64,000 nt of DNA, taken from the NCBI RefSeq assembly GCF_052324685.1, contig NC_135220.1:12206639-12270638 (forward strand), read 5' to 3'. How positions within the stretch are numbered: the first letter of the stretch is position 1; every line of letters starts with the position of its first letter. Position numbers and translations under genes: made by a program. Of this stretch, positions 11,212-22,130 are shown piece by piece. The stretch is from Brachyhypopomus gauderio (taxonomy: Eukaryota > Chordata > Actinopteri > Gymnotiformes > Hypopomidae). The notes under the pieces are model-generated. The model searched no databases. It was not told where the DNA came from and saw only the letters and a list, made by a program, of their open reading frames with translations.

Positions 11212-11745
11212 TTGAGCGGTGGGGCCATCAGTAAAGGGGGAGGCGGAGCTAAGGCCAGTACAGATGGAGGTGGAGCTAAGGCCAGTACAGATGGAGGTGG
11301 AGCTAAGGCCAGTACAGATGAAGGTGGAGCTAAGGCCAGTACAGATGGAGGCTGGGCTAAGGCCAGTACAGATGGAGGTGGAGCTAAGGCCAGTACAGAT
11401 GAAGGTGGAGCTAAGGCCAGTACAGATGGAGGTGGAGCTAAGGCCAGTACAGATGGAGGCTGGGCTAAGGCCAGTACAGATGGAGGTGGAGCTAAGGCCA
11501 GTACAGATGGAGGCTGGGCTAAGGCCAGTACAGATGGAGGTGGAGCTAAGGCCAGTACAGATGAAGGTGGAGCTAAGGCCAGTACAGATGGAGGCTGGGC
11601 TAAGGCCAGTACAGATGGAGGTGGAGCTAAGGCCAGTACAGATGAAGGTGGAGCTAAGGCCAGTACAGATGGAGGCTGGGCTAAGGCCAGTACAGATGGA
11701 AGCGGGGCTAAGCTCAGTACAGATGGGGTCGGGCTTAAAATCAGT
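11212..11745 (+). repeat. 27-bp minisatellite, about 19 copies, open in several frames
   Basis: The unit reads GCTAAGGCCAGTACAGATG followed by GAGGTGGA, GAGGCTGG or AAGGTGGA. Because 27 is a multiple of three and the unit lacks stops in several frames, long frames appear on both strands: 186 and 180 residues on +, 252 on -. Each is a nine-residue repeat such as GGGAKASTD or PPSVLALAP. No splice context, conserved flanks or codon pattern support coding, so it is annotated as a repeat. Confidence 0.93.
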
Positions 11746-11759
11746 ACAGATGGACTACT

Positions 11760-14625
11760 AAAATCCTTGTAGATTAAAGTGGAACTAAGACTGGGGGTGA
11801 GAGTAAATATGTGGGCTGTCAGATTTATGGATAAGAGTAATGTGAAAAATGTTATTGGTCTGTTTTGAGCATTGAGCCGTTGCAAAAAAAGATACACACA
11901 AATGATTCCAGATTAGACTTTGCACTGATATTTCTGCTTTTCAGAGTCCAGCAAACCAGACTCCCATTTATTTTTCTCCCTAATGGAAATGGTTCCTGTC
12001 ATCCAGGCAGAAACTAAATGCGTGGGATGAAAAACAAAGTGTGTGTGAGAATGTGTGTGTGTGGGGGGGAGATAGTAGATGGTCTGAATGCACTGATACA
12101 CAATGCTCAGCCACTAGGGTCTTTGATTATTATGCTACTCTCTTATTTTGTTTCTTGTAGTTTTTGTCATCTGCTAAACCCTGTTGGGCACTTGTTTGTT
12201 TGTCAGGATTCTGCAGATGTCTTTGGAGGTTTAACAGTGTAAGACTACTGCAAAACCGCAGTCATTTTTACAGTCAAATATGGATTTCAGACTGTGGGTC
12301 ATGTGCTAGCCCTTTCATAGGTAGAACTCACTGTGTTTCTCTGAAATTTTGTTCTGATGTTCAGCAAAATGTTAATTGAAGTCCTGAGGATCAGGTTAAA
12401 TGACGATCTTCAAGAATCCTGGAAAGTACATCGTGTGGAGGTCAGTGTCTGGTGGAGGAGCACCGTCACTCTGAAGTGATGGAGCCTGCACTGTAGCTTT
12501 ATAGAGACTGAATCTGCACTGTAACTCTTTACATTCTGAGACTGCACTGTAGCTCTTAGAGACTGAGACTGCACTGTAGCTCTGTGAGCTCTCACATGTG
12601 CTTGTAAGGCGATCCAGCCAATGGTTTTTTTGTAAAGGGGTTTAAAATTTAGCCTTTAACATTTAGCCTTGGCTATAACCAGGCCTTGTAGGTTCAAGCC
12701 TGCATCTGGCTCTGAGACAGTAATCGTAAATGTAATCATGGGATTCCCTAAGCAAGCAGCCATTCCTGCTTCCTGGCCAAATACAGCCCATGCCCTGATC
12801 TAACTGTGCTAACCTCAGACCAGGATTTGCATAATTAAGACCTAATGCCATTAACTCATCACTACAATGAGATGCATTTGAATAAAGACCATGTCCTTTT
12901 ACATTCATTAGTCTCTGGGAGTTTATGGAGTAATGCTGCCTGCTGCAGAGAAAATAAAAAAGATGTCTTAACTGATCAAACTTCTCAGTAGGAACTGATC
13001 AAACTGATCAACTTTTATCACATATATATGACTAGATTCCTCCTTTCTTACCTCTAAACACTCCAGTGAACAGTGAACAGCCACAGTGATCTATATTAAG
13101 TATTCTGTTATTCTTTACAGGGATTATGTCACGATTGAGCTGAAAAGACACTGAAGAATGGTGATACCTATCTTAGCAACAGAAAGTGTGAAAACATTGC
13201 AGAATAAAGAAGCTTACCTTAGATACTGCAGACACTTCCTATTTCTATATTAAATATAATCCCTGACGATTAAAAAAGTAAAACACACCAGTTAAAAGTC
13301 AAGCCTAAAAGTTATCTCTTAACAAAATGAGATATTATTGTGATTCGCAATTTTTTGTCAACCTGTGTATAAACCTCAAGTAATATTTAAACTAGAAGTA
13401 AAATATTTGATTGTCAGGGTTCTTCGGCCTTCCAACAGTTGTGTTCATTATGTACTATAGCGGCCATCCATTGCCTGAGCTAAGAGGTCGTGCCCATGAA
13501 AGAGGTTGCGTCCCTTAAAGAGGGAGTCAGGCTGTCCAACGCTGGCCGTTTGCCTGGAGCTGCTGTGGGGTGTGGGGTTACTCGCTCAGTCCAGTAACAC
13601 TTAGGAGCACCACGTACTGACCGTGGCCATCTGCTCCCACTCATTATGGTCTTCTATTCTGGGAAAATCCTCATCTACAGAGTGATAGAGAGGCGGGATC
13701 AAAAAGAGGGCAGAGAGAAAGAGAGAGATGATGAAAGAGTGGGAAGGAAGGATGAAGGAAGAGAAAGTGTGAATTAATTAACCTGATGCAGAGGCCTCCC
13801 AGTGATCTAAACTTCATCATTATTAAGAGTGACTGTTCTAAAAGTGGCTGTGAAGGCTACCTGGCAATAATGGAGCACCAGGATGGATCACGCTGCTGTT
13901 CATAAATGTGAATTACTGATGAACTAAGTTAATTAAAAACATGTAATAGACGTAAGGTGAGTGTTGAGAGGTGAGAAATGTGCTGCTTCGTAGACCTGAG
14001 CTCCCACTGGCATCTCTCAGTCACCTCGGACACAAGTACGTTTGGTCCTGATACGGCTGACAGTCTTGGACTAGTTTGTTCCTTGCTTGTTAAAAAGGTG
14101 GGGGTCTCTCATCAGTCCTCAGGCTGGTGAAGATACAAATATCACATACCAGACGACTGGTCTGGTCATGGCACTTGGTGTTGGATATGGCACTCAGTGT
14201 GTTGGTGTGTCCTACCAGTGTAGATGTGTCTTACAACTGTAGATGTCTCCTACAAGCAAAGGTGTGTCCTGCAAGTGCAGGTATGTCCTGGATGCAATTG
14301 ATTTGCGGTGTGGGATTAGAGCTGGCTACATTCCCAACGAAGTCGGGGCCATTCCAGGGTCGTTCTGGAGATGTGAGTGATCAGCATTTTCCCTTCAGCA
14401 GGTTGAGGTTTATGAGACATTTGTGACTGGATACTGCAGTAGAACGAGGAACTTCACAGGGGCAGGAATGATGGGAGATTAGACTAAATTAGATTTGGCC
14501 ATAAAGAAAGAGAAAAGAATGCAAAGTGCTCATTCCTGTATGATAATAAAGAGAGGAAGCATCAGGAAGCACAATGGAACATGCAAAATGGGGCATGTTG
14601 ATTTTCGGTTGCAGCAGATAAAGTT
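11760..14625. other. Intergenic, no gene recognised
   Basis: No coding region is convincing. A short degenerate duplication (GAGACTGCACTGTAGCTCT) lies near 12480-12590. At about 12680 a tRNA B-box-like string GGTTCAAGCC sits beside low-complexity text, perhaps an old tRNA-derived SINE. A purine-rich tract (GAGAGAAAGAGAGAGATG) lies at 13680-13770. Confidence 0.45.
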
Positions 14626-14627
14626 CA

Positions 14628-15828
14628 TCAGTACCTTAACCCTAATTAAACAGTACCCTACCCCTAGTTTATCAGTACCTAAACTTTAATTAAACAGTAC
14701 CCTAACCCTAGTTCATCAGTACCTTAACTTTAATTAAACAGTACCCTAACCCTAGTTCATTGGTACCCTAACCCTAATTAAACAGTACCCTAACCCTAGT
14801 TCATCAGTACCTTAACTCTAATTAAACAGTACCCTAACCCTAGTTCATCAGTACCTTAACTTTAATTAAACAGTACCTTAACCCTAGTTCATCAGTACCT
14901 TAACCCTAATTAAACAGTACCCTAACCCTAGTTCATCAGTACTTTAACCCTAATTAAACAGTACCCTAACCCTAGTTCATCAGTACCCTAACCCTAATTA
15001 AACAGTACCCTAACCCTAGTTCATCAGTACCTTAACCCTAATTAAACAGTACCCTAACCCTAGTTCATCAGTACCTTAACTCTAATTATACATTACCCTA
15101 ACCCTAGTTCATTGGTACCCTAACCCTAGTTCATTAGTACCCTAACCCTAATTAAACAGTACATTAACCCTAGTTCATCAGTACCTTAACTCTAATTAAA
15201 CAGTACCCTAACCCTAGTTCATCAGTACCTTAACCCTAATTAAACAGTACCCTAACCCTAATTCATCAGTACCTTAACACTAATTAAACAGTACCTTAAC
15301 CCTAGTTCATCAGTACCTTAACTCTAATTAAACAGTACCCTAATCCTAGTTCATCGGTACCCTAACCCTAATAAACAGTACCTTAACCCTAGTTCATCAG
15401 TACCTTAACCCTAATTAAACAGTACCTTAACCCTAGTTCATCAGTACCTTAACTCTTATTAAACAGTACCCTAACCCTAGTTAATCAGTACCTTAACCCT
15501 AATTAAACAGTACCCTAACCCTAGTTCATCAGTACCTTAACCCTAATTAAACAGTACCCTAACCCTAGTTTATCAGTACCTTAACCCTAATTAAACAGTA
15601 CCCTAACCCTAGTTCATCAGTACCTTAACCCTAATTAAACAGTACCTTAACCCTAGTTCATGAGTACCTTAACTCTAATTAAACAGTACCCTAACCCTAG
15701 TTCATTGGTACCTTAACCCTAATTAAACAGTACCTTAACCCTAATGAAACAGTACCCTAACCCTAGTTCATTGGTACCTTAACCCTAATTAAACAGTACC
15801 CTAACCCTAATTAATTAGTACTCTAATC
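14628..15828 (+). repeat. ~44-bp minisatellite rich in telomere-like CCCTAACCCTA motifs, about 27 copies
   Basis: The basic unit alternates ACCCTAACCCTAGTTCATCAGT and ACCTTAACCCTAATTAAACAGT, two related half-units of about 22 bases. Most half-units contain one or two CCCTAA hexamers, the vertebrate telomere repeat on this strand. The array spans 1.2 kb with modest divergence (AACTCTA, GTTCATTGG variants). It is a higher-order minisatellite and not a pure interstitial telomere block. Confidence 0.95.
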
Positions 15829-15829
15829 C

Positions 15830-17595
15830 TATCTCGATACTCCATTGACCTGCACATGTTCCACATCAGTCCATCTCATCTCTTAGCTGCAGCACATCAA
15901 TAGCAGCACTTATATCAAGATGTTAACGCATTTCTAATCTCAGCTCTTCCCCTGGGTCAACAGGATCAGTTTGCAGGCCTTCTAGTGATTGTGTTTACGG
16001 CCTTGGCATTGCCAGTTCCACAGGTGTTCTCTGGCTCTGTGAAGGTGTGGAACAGAGCCTTTAACCACCCTACAGTACCCTACAGTACCCTACAGTTTCA
16101 CACCTCCACCTGCTGCACCACATTGCCCTGACTGGACAGCATCGCTCTGTGGTGCACACTGGATCACAGATGACACATTTAGTTGGTATGATGCTTATTT
16201 ACCTCAGTACTGTGTTTAATTTGTTTGTTTGATTTTCAAGCTGTGACGTTTGATTAACACTTTGCGTATCTATTTGCGCTTCACTCTTCAAAGGTTTCGT
16301 TGCATGAATGTCCTGCCACAAGGTGGCAGCCTCGAGTGAACCATGGAGAAATGGAAACGTAGGGTGAGTGACTTGGATCAGTGTTCTGGAAAAACAAAAC
16401 ACTGCACAGAGTAAATGGCTAGGAGCTAATATGTGCTCACCACCCTCTGCTTCTGATTCCTAAACCTGCAGGCACTGGTAATGGTGTTGTCCCTTTAACA
16501 CGCTGCTAAGATATTAAACGGGTGACCTGGCGGTTTGTGTGGATGTTCAGTCAAAATAGTTCCATGTTCTCATTGGCGAAGTGGAGGTCTTTTGAACAGG
16601 GCACTCATCATCTCAGCGTGTCATTACTGACCTGGAGCACTTCTGGCTCGAGAGGGTGACAAACTATCTAACACAGTCCCACGTAAATGTCCCCCGTTCC
16701 TAAAAACAGTATGTGATGTATTCATACAGAATGGGAGCAGTGCGATGCTTCGTTCAGGAGCCTCGGCTCCCTGCTGTGCTGTTGACAGGGTAGAAAGGGT
16801 GGTAGGTCCTGCTGACAGGAGCACAGTCCCGCCGTCCTGTAGAGCTACAGAAGCTGAAGGAGATTGAGCAGCACATCAAACGTCCTGATGGGTAGCTCTG
16901 CTGCCTCCGTCCCTCAGTGGCCGTTTACTGCATGTGCCGCGGACGCTATTGAATTTCATTATTTAGCTGCTTGCTCTCACTGGCTTTCGTCAAACTGCAT
17001 CTGTGACGTGCGATGTGTTTTATTAGTCAGGCCAGAACCTGCACACGTAACTGTCTGATGGATAACTGGTTGGAACTCTTAATGAATCATTGTGTTTGTT
17101 CAATACATAATCATCATTAAACATATAAGAGATATACTGGATGTTATTTGTGCATTTTATAATTTCAGTTAGTCTGTGATCTTCTGATTAAGCTGCCAGT
17201 TATATGTCTAGGAGCATATATCTGCAAACTGGACATAGGTGTAAAGGGCACAGGGTCAGGAAGAACATTAGTTAGATCATTCTGCCTGTCTGTCACATAA
17301 CTTATGTTGACATATTTAATTTGGCAGCGCATACAGCAGCCCGCACTCACAGTCAATGGGCAATCTGTGGTCTCCATATTTCATCCCATCATCTCATGTA
17401 ATCATCTTAAATAAACATCTGCACTGACTGGATATATGCTTATGTGCTAGATGACCCACAGACTCACCTGTCATTGCACGGTGTGTGTGCGAGTGTCTGT
17501 GTGTGCGTGCGTGTGTGTGTTTCCTTTCATGGAATTAACCAGCTGTCATGTATGTTCTATTGATTCACATCATCCTTGAACCAGAGCTGAATGAT
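15830..17595. other. Intergenic, no gene recognised
   Basis: Only short frames are present. A triplet of TACAGTACCC units lies near 16070-16095. The text around 16740-16930 is slightly more GC-rich, but no splice-consistent exons or known motifs were found on either strand. Confidence 0.45.
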
Positions 17596-17598
17596 TGA

Positions 17599-17599
<1 letters not shown>

Positions 17600-17678
<79 letters not shown>
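17600..17678 (+). repeat. (TG)n microsatellite
   Basis: About 39 uninterrupted TG dinucleotides. It produces artefactual Cys-Val and His-Thr frames on both strands. Confidence 0.98.
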
Positions 17679-18114
17679 TGTGGGTCCAGGCAATTTGGGG
17701 CCAGGCCAGCAAAAGCCAAATGCAGAAACAACAGGTGGTGTTTTGCTGTGCGTGTCCATACTTTATGCTGCTCTCCATGAGCGGTCTTCACAGCAGCTCC
17801 GTCATCGTCCTCATTCTCCCTGGACGAGCCATCATGGCCTCTGCACGACACGCGCAGGAGAAATGGCTCCCGTAAGTCTGAGCAGAGCAGAGCTGGGGGA
17901 GTGTGTCAGCAGAGCTGAACTCAGGGAGTGTGTGAGTGTGATCGCAGCTGAGGTGGTGTGTGTGTGTGTGTGTTTGAGAGCAGAGCTTCTTCATTGCTCC
18001 GCTAACACACCCGCATACACCACGAGCCCAGCGAAGTCACTTGTGCTTTGATGCCATGGCAACCAGCAGTGGTGCAGCATGCCAGTTCCACTTCCTCCAG
18101 TCCATCAAAATCAG

Positions 18115-18580
18115 AGTTAAAAGGCTCACGCTCACAGAGCCCGCAAGGCAGCTCACACTCACAGAGCCCGCAAGGCAGCTCACGATTACAGAGCCCGCAA
18201 GGCCGCTCACGCTCGGAGAGCCCGCAACGCAGCTCACACTCACAGAGCCCGCAAGGCAGCTCACACTCACAGAGCCCGCAACGCAGCTCACGCTCACAGA
18301 GCCTGCAAGGCCACTCAAGCTCATAGAGCCTGTAAGGCCGCTCACGCTAGCATAACCTGCAAGGCAGCTCATGCTCACAGAGCCCGCAACGCAGCTCACG
18401 ATCACAGAGCCCGCAAGGCAGCTCAAGCTCGCAGAGCCCGCAAGGCCGCTCACACTCACAGAGCCCGCAAAGCTGCTCAAGCTCGCAGAGCCCGCAAGGC
18501 AGCTTACATAACTCAGAAGCCAGTTACCAGAGCCTATGAGGCACCTCATACTATCAGAACCTGCAAGGCAATGACACGCT
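18115..18580 (+). repeat. 27-bp minisatellite, about 16 copies, decaying to about 19190
   Basis: The unit is GCTCACACTCACAGAGCC followed by CGCAAGGCA, period 27. Clean copies run to about 18520. Increasingly divergent copies, recognisable by AGAGCCCACAAGGCAGC-like text, continue through 18600-19190. As with the array at 11.2 kb, the multiple-of-three period creates long frames on both strands (170 residues on -, 104 on +) that I do not regard as genes. Confidence 0.93.
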
Positions 18581-19199
18581 CAGAGCCTGGTAGGCAGCTG
18601 GCACTGTCAGAAGCGGTTGCAAGCTCTCACGATCTCAGCTTGCACCCTCAGAGCCCACAAAGATGCTGTAGTCTCAGAGGCTGGAAGGGAGTTAACAAAA
18701 CCAGCTGCTGTCTGAGAAACTGCAAGACAGTCAGATCTCTGAGCCTACAAGGCAGCTGGAATTATCAGAGCCCAACAAGGTAGCCAAAACTCTGAGCCAA
18801 AAAGACAGTCACACTCTTAAATCCCATGAGGCATCTCTGAGAGCCCACAAGGCAGCCTACACTCTCAGAACTTGCAAGGCAGCTACATTTTCAAAGCCTT
18901 CAAGGGAGCTCACACTCACTATGTCCAGAAAGCAGCTCATGTTCACAGTTCACACTCTTGGAGCCCACGAGGCTGGAAGGTAATTCAACTCTCGGAGCCC
19001 GCTGGGGAGTTCACACTCTCACAACCTACAACACAACTCCCATTCTCAGCGACTGGAAGGTAGATGCAATTTCACAGCCTAAAATACAGTTGTTCTCTCA
19101 GGCCATGCAAGGCTGATCACACATTCAAATTCTGAAAGGCAGTTCCTCACTTTCATAGCCTGCAAGGCAGCTCTCACTCACAGAGCTCGCAAAGCTTTA

Positions 19200-20690
19200 A
19201 CAACAGCTTTTTTTCCAACAGTGGTATTGTTATAAGAATGCATAGCTATGTGAGTCCCGAATCTTTGTTACTCTTTTGAACTCGCAATCTGTTTCACTCC
19301 GTCTCCTGAGTGGTTCTCCCTGGCTTATGGTATATAACTCTTTAGTGATGTGAGCGAGTGTTGGTGTGTATTTGCAGTTCCATACTGCATTACTGTTATT
19401 AAAGGCGGGGCTCCTGGGAGAAAGCTCATCTTGGTTTGGCCCCCAGTTCAGCACGTACTGATCCTCATCTCTCTGCTCCTTTATTGAACACTGCACAGGG
19501 CAGAGTTTCCTGAGCACTGCCTCTGGAAATATGATTTAAAAACACCTGACAAGAAGCAGGCTGTCCATCATCAGTCTACATCTCCCTCTCATTTCCTCTC
19601 CTCACATCCCTTTCTCTCCCTTTGGAGTATAGTACATAGTGGCTCCTGTTTCGTGTGCTGGTCACATTGGTCGATGCATATGTCGGGTAATTGAACCCCG
19701 TCGCTGCGTTTGGTGAAGCAACATGTTTGCTATGCCTGCACCTACTTGAGTTCGTCTCTCCTGCACAACGTGTCACACAGGCATGAATGCTAATGAAGGA
19801 AAGGTGTTTAGCTTTTCCACAAGAAACTGATCATTCAGCCTCGTCGGATTCATTGAGTCCAAAGACATGTTTCATTTATAATTCATTATAGGTTCTGAAA
19901 TATTAACACAGGATATAATGACTTTTGCTCACGCAGTGGTGATGATGTAACCATCTCAAGTCTAGCATGGAGCCTGTGAATTCTAGACAGTTCTGTGTGA
20001 TACACAATCTAGCCTGGACATGGGGGCGAGTGAATGGCACTTTCAGATCTAGGATTTAGGGTGTTTTTGCAAGGCGGCTGCATATTATAGAGTAATTAGC
20101 CCCACACCACACATTTGCTTATTTTCTAGAATTTACATAAAAGAGAATATTCTTAGTGTAGTGTTCCACTACATCTTCCAGCACATCGATTAGGGAGATG
20201 CTTCTTCACTGTATCATTATGGATGTGAAAAATTAAAAATAGACTGTAGTCTCCATCAACAACCTGACCGTTATTCTATAACCTTATTTATTCACACAAT
20301 CTGGTCTGAAATTTAATTAATTTGCAGCGCAATACACGGGCGGACATTTTGAATACTCACTGCTTGTGCACTGGAAGAGGTTAAACACTTCATAAACAAA
20401 ACAGTAACAGGAGGTAAACACGTATTTATTTCACATGACTGAGATTTCACGCAGTGTTGTTGTTGGACCTGCTGTCCTAATACTGCACAACACCTCACGG
20501 CATAACTGAATAGAACGCACTAGTCTTCTTCATAGACTGAAATTCCTTTTCATGGCATCATGCTGATTTATTACCAGCTGCTACCATGTTTGGGCAACAT
20601 TTGACAATACGAATTATGCGTTAACGTACTAAAAATGGACTGTAGCATTTAAATGACATGAAGTGCCATGTAGTATATATTTATACAAAC
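19200..20690. other. Intergenic, no gene recognised
   Basis: AT-rich sequence with only short unsupported frames on either strand. Part of it may be distal FGF13 3' UTR if a downstream polyadenylation site is used. Confidence 0.4.
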
Positions 20691-20692
20691 AT

Positions 20693-20698
20693 TTTATT
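20693..20698 (-). terminator. FGF13: Candidate FGF13 polyadenylation signal
   Basis: TTTATT on the + strand reads AATAAA in the FGF13 sense, about 1.43 kb after the stop codon at 22131. Other AATAAA or ATTAAA words exist nearby in this AT-rich region, so the choice is tentative. Confidence 0.35.
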
Positions 20699-21989
20699 AA
20701 GTGCATTTTATGTGTACAACAAATATCAATTCAGAAGATACCAGGATAAAAATGGTTACACCATGAAGTTTATTCTGGTGTCTGCTGGAGCTCACGGTTC
20801 CATATGGGTTTAAATACACACAGCAATAAAACATGCAGCTATTCCCCACAGTGTCTCCCATGCATTGAGAATGCATTAAACACTGAGACAAGCTGAACCT
20901 AATTAATAGCAAGGGTCACTGCAAGGAAACACTAGATTAGCTTCCTAAAAAAACATGATTTTTTTTATAATGCATGTTTTTTTAAATGAAATTTTAGTTT
21001 AGCCCTATTGAAGCAATGGTTTTCTGCTAGGTTTGAAACATTTTGCTTGCCTCTGTTCTCTACAACAGCACTCTTAGTTAGGTCATGGGATGTATTATGT
21101 TCAGTGTTTTCTAAAATACTGGGCCCAAGCTCTGGATATTTCATGTAAAAAAAAATGAAAAACACAGGAAGTAAAGGAAGCTGTAACCTGACAAACACAC
21201 ACACAAAGCAGAGATCAATACAGAGTAGGACACTCTTCCCCTGAACATGTGAACACTGGTTACATGGCATTCATTCCTCTTTCATCCCATCCATCCTTCT
21301 GTGAAATCGAAGCTATACAAATCACTCACCTCCAAAGAAAGAGACAAAGGATGTCTTTGGTGTGCAGACAGACCAAACCACATTTCCATCTCAGTCACAA
21401 ATTAGCAACGTGTAAAGGAAAAGCTCTGAGACAAAAGACAAAAAAATGTCTCCTTAAAATGCAGGTAACAGTGATCAGCTGCTACAGAATTTTCTGACAG
21501 TAGAAAGACTGGTATCTCCAAAACTCCTGGGATGTCTATCTCTGTGGTGAGGGACAAGGCAGCTACTGTCCGACTGTAGCCGTCACAGCACAAAGACGTC
21601 TGGCTCGAGTCTCCCAGGAGAGATGAAACAAAACACAAAACAGGTGTTTGAGAAGACGTGCGTGATGCCAGCTTGGCAGAGATAATACCCTCCGAGTCTG
21701 GAGAGAAGCACAGCTTGGTAGGCTACAGGCAGAACCTGTCCTGCCCGGGCGGAGCAGACAGAACTCTCCATGAGGAGCTGATGGACCTGCCCATGAGGAG
21801 CACACAGACCTCCCAGTGAGGAGCACACAGACCTCCCAGTGAGGAGCACACAGACCTCTACAGCAGTATAATGGCTTGGATCACTTGGATCTTTCTCACA
21901 AAGTTGAGCAGCAGAGGATTGTAGATTTGTCAGATTTTGCACTTGTGTTCTCATCACAGTGATAGCAGGAAACGAACTGCTGAAAGCAT

Positions 21990-22066
21990 GATGCCCCCCA
22001 CCCCCCCACCCCGCCCTTTGACCCACTCCACCCCCCCACCCCCCCCACACCATTAACCACCCCCCT
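21990..22066 (-). promoter_or_regulatory. FGF13: G-run cluster in the proximal FGF13 3' UTR (candidate G-quadruplex)
   Basis: The + strand carries many C-runs (CCCCCCACCCCCCCACCCCG, then CCACCCCCCCACCCCCCCC). In the FGF13 mRNA sense these are at least six G-tracts of four to eight G with very short loops, starting about 65 bases after the stop. This meets the usual G4 pattern several times over. Confidence 0.7.
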
Positions 22067-22130
22067 GTAAACGCTGTTGTGCTGAGTTGTCGATGGTTGT
22101 TCAGCCGCGGGCCATGGCCAGTCGCCACGG

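Noticed and set aside
11139..11897. 252-residue minus-strand frame with nine-residue PPSVLALAP-type repeats as a gene
   Set aside because: It is almost wholly a 27-bp minisatellite read in one of several stop-free frames; no splice or conservation evidence. Kept only as a low-interest proto-gene test.
12680..12735. A tRNA gene, from the B-box-like GGTTCAAGCC
   Set aside because: No matching A box, acceptor stem or anticodon arm could be drawn.
14628..15828. CRISPR-like array
   Set aside because: Regular 44-base periodicity without unique spacers, in a vertebrate genome; it is a minisatellite.
21583..22128. 181-residue minus frame downstream of the FGF13 stop
   Set aside because: It lies in the FGF13 3' UTR and reads through the G-run tract (GGWGGGVGQRAGWGGGG); no family resemblance.
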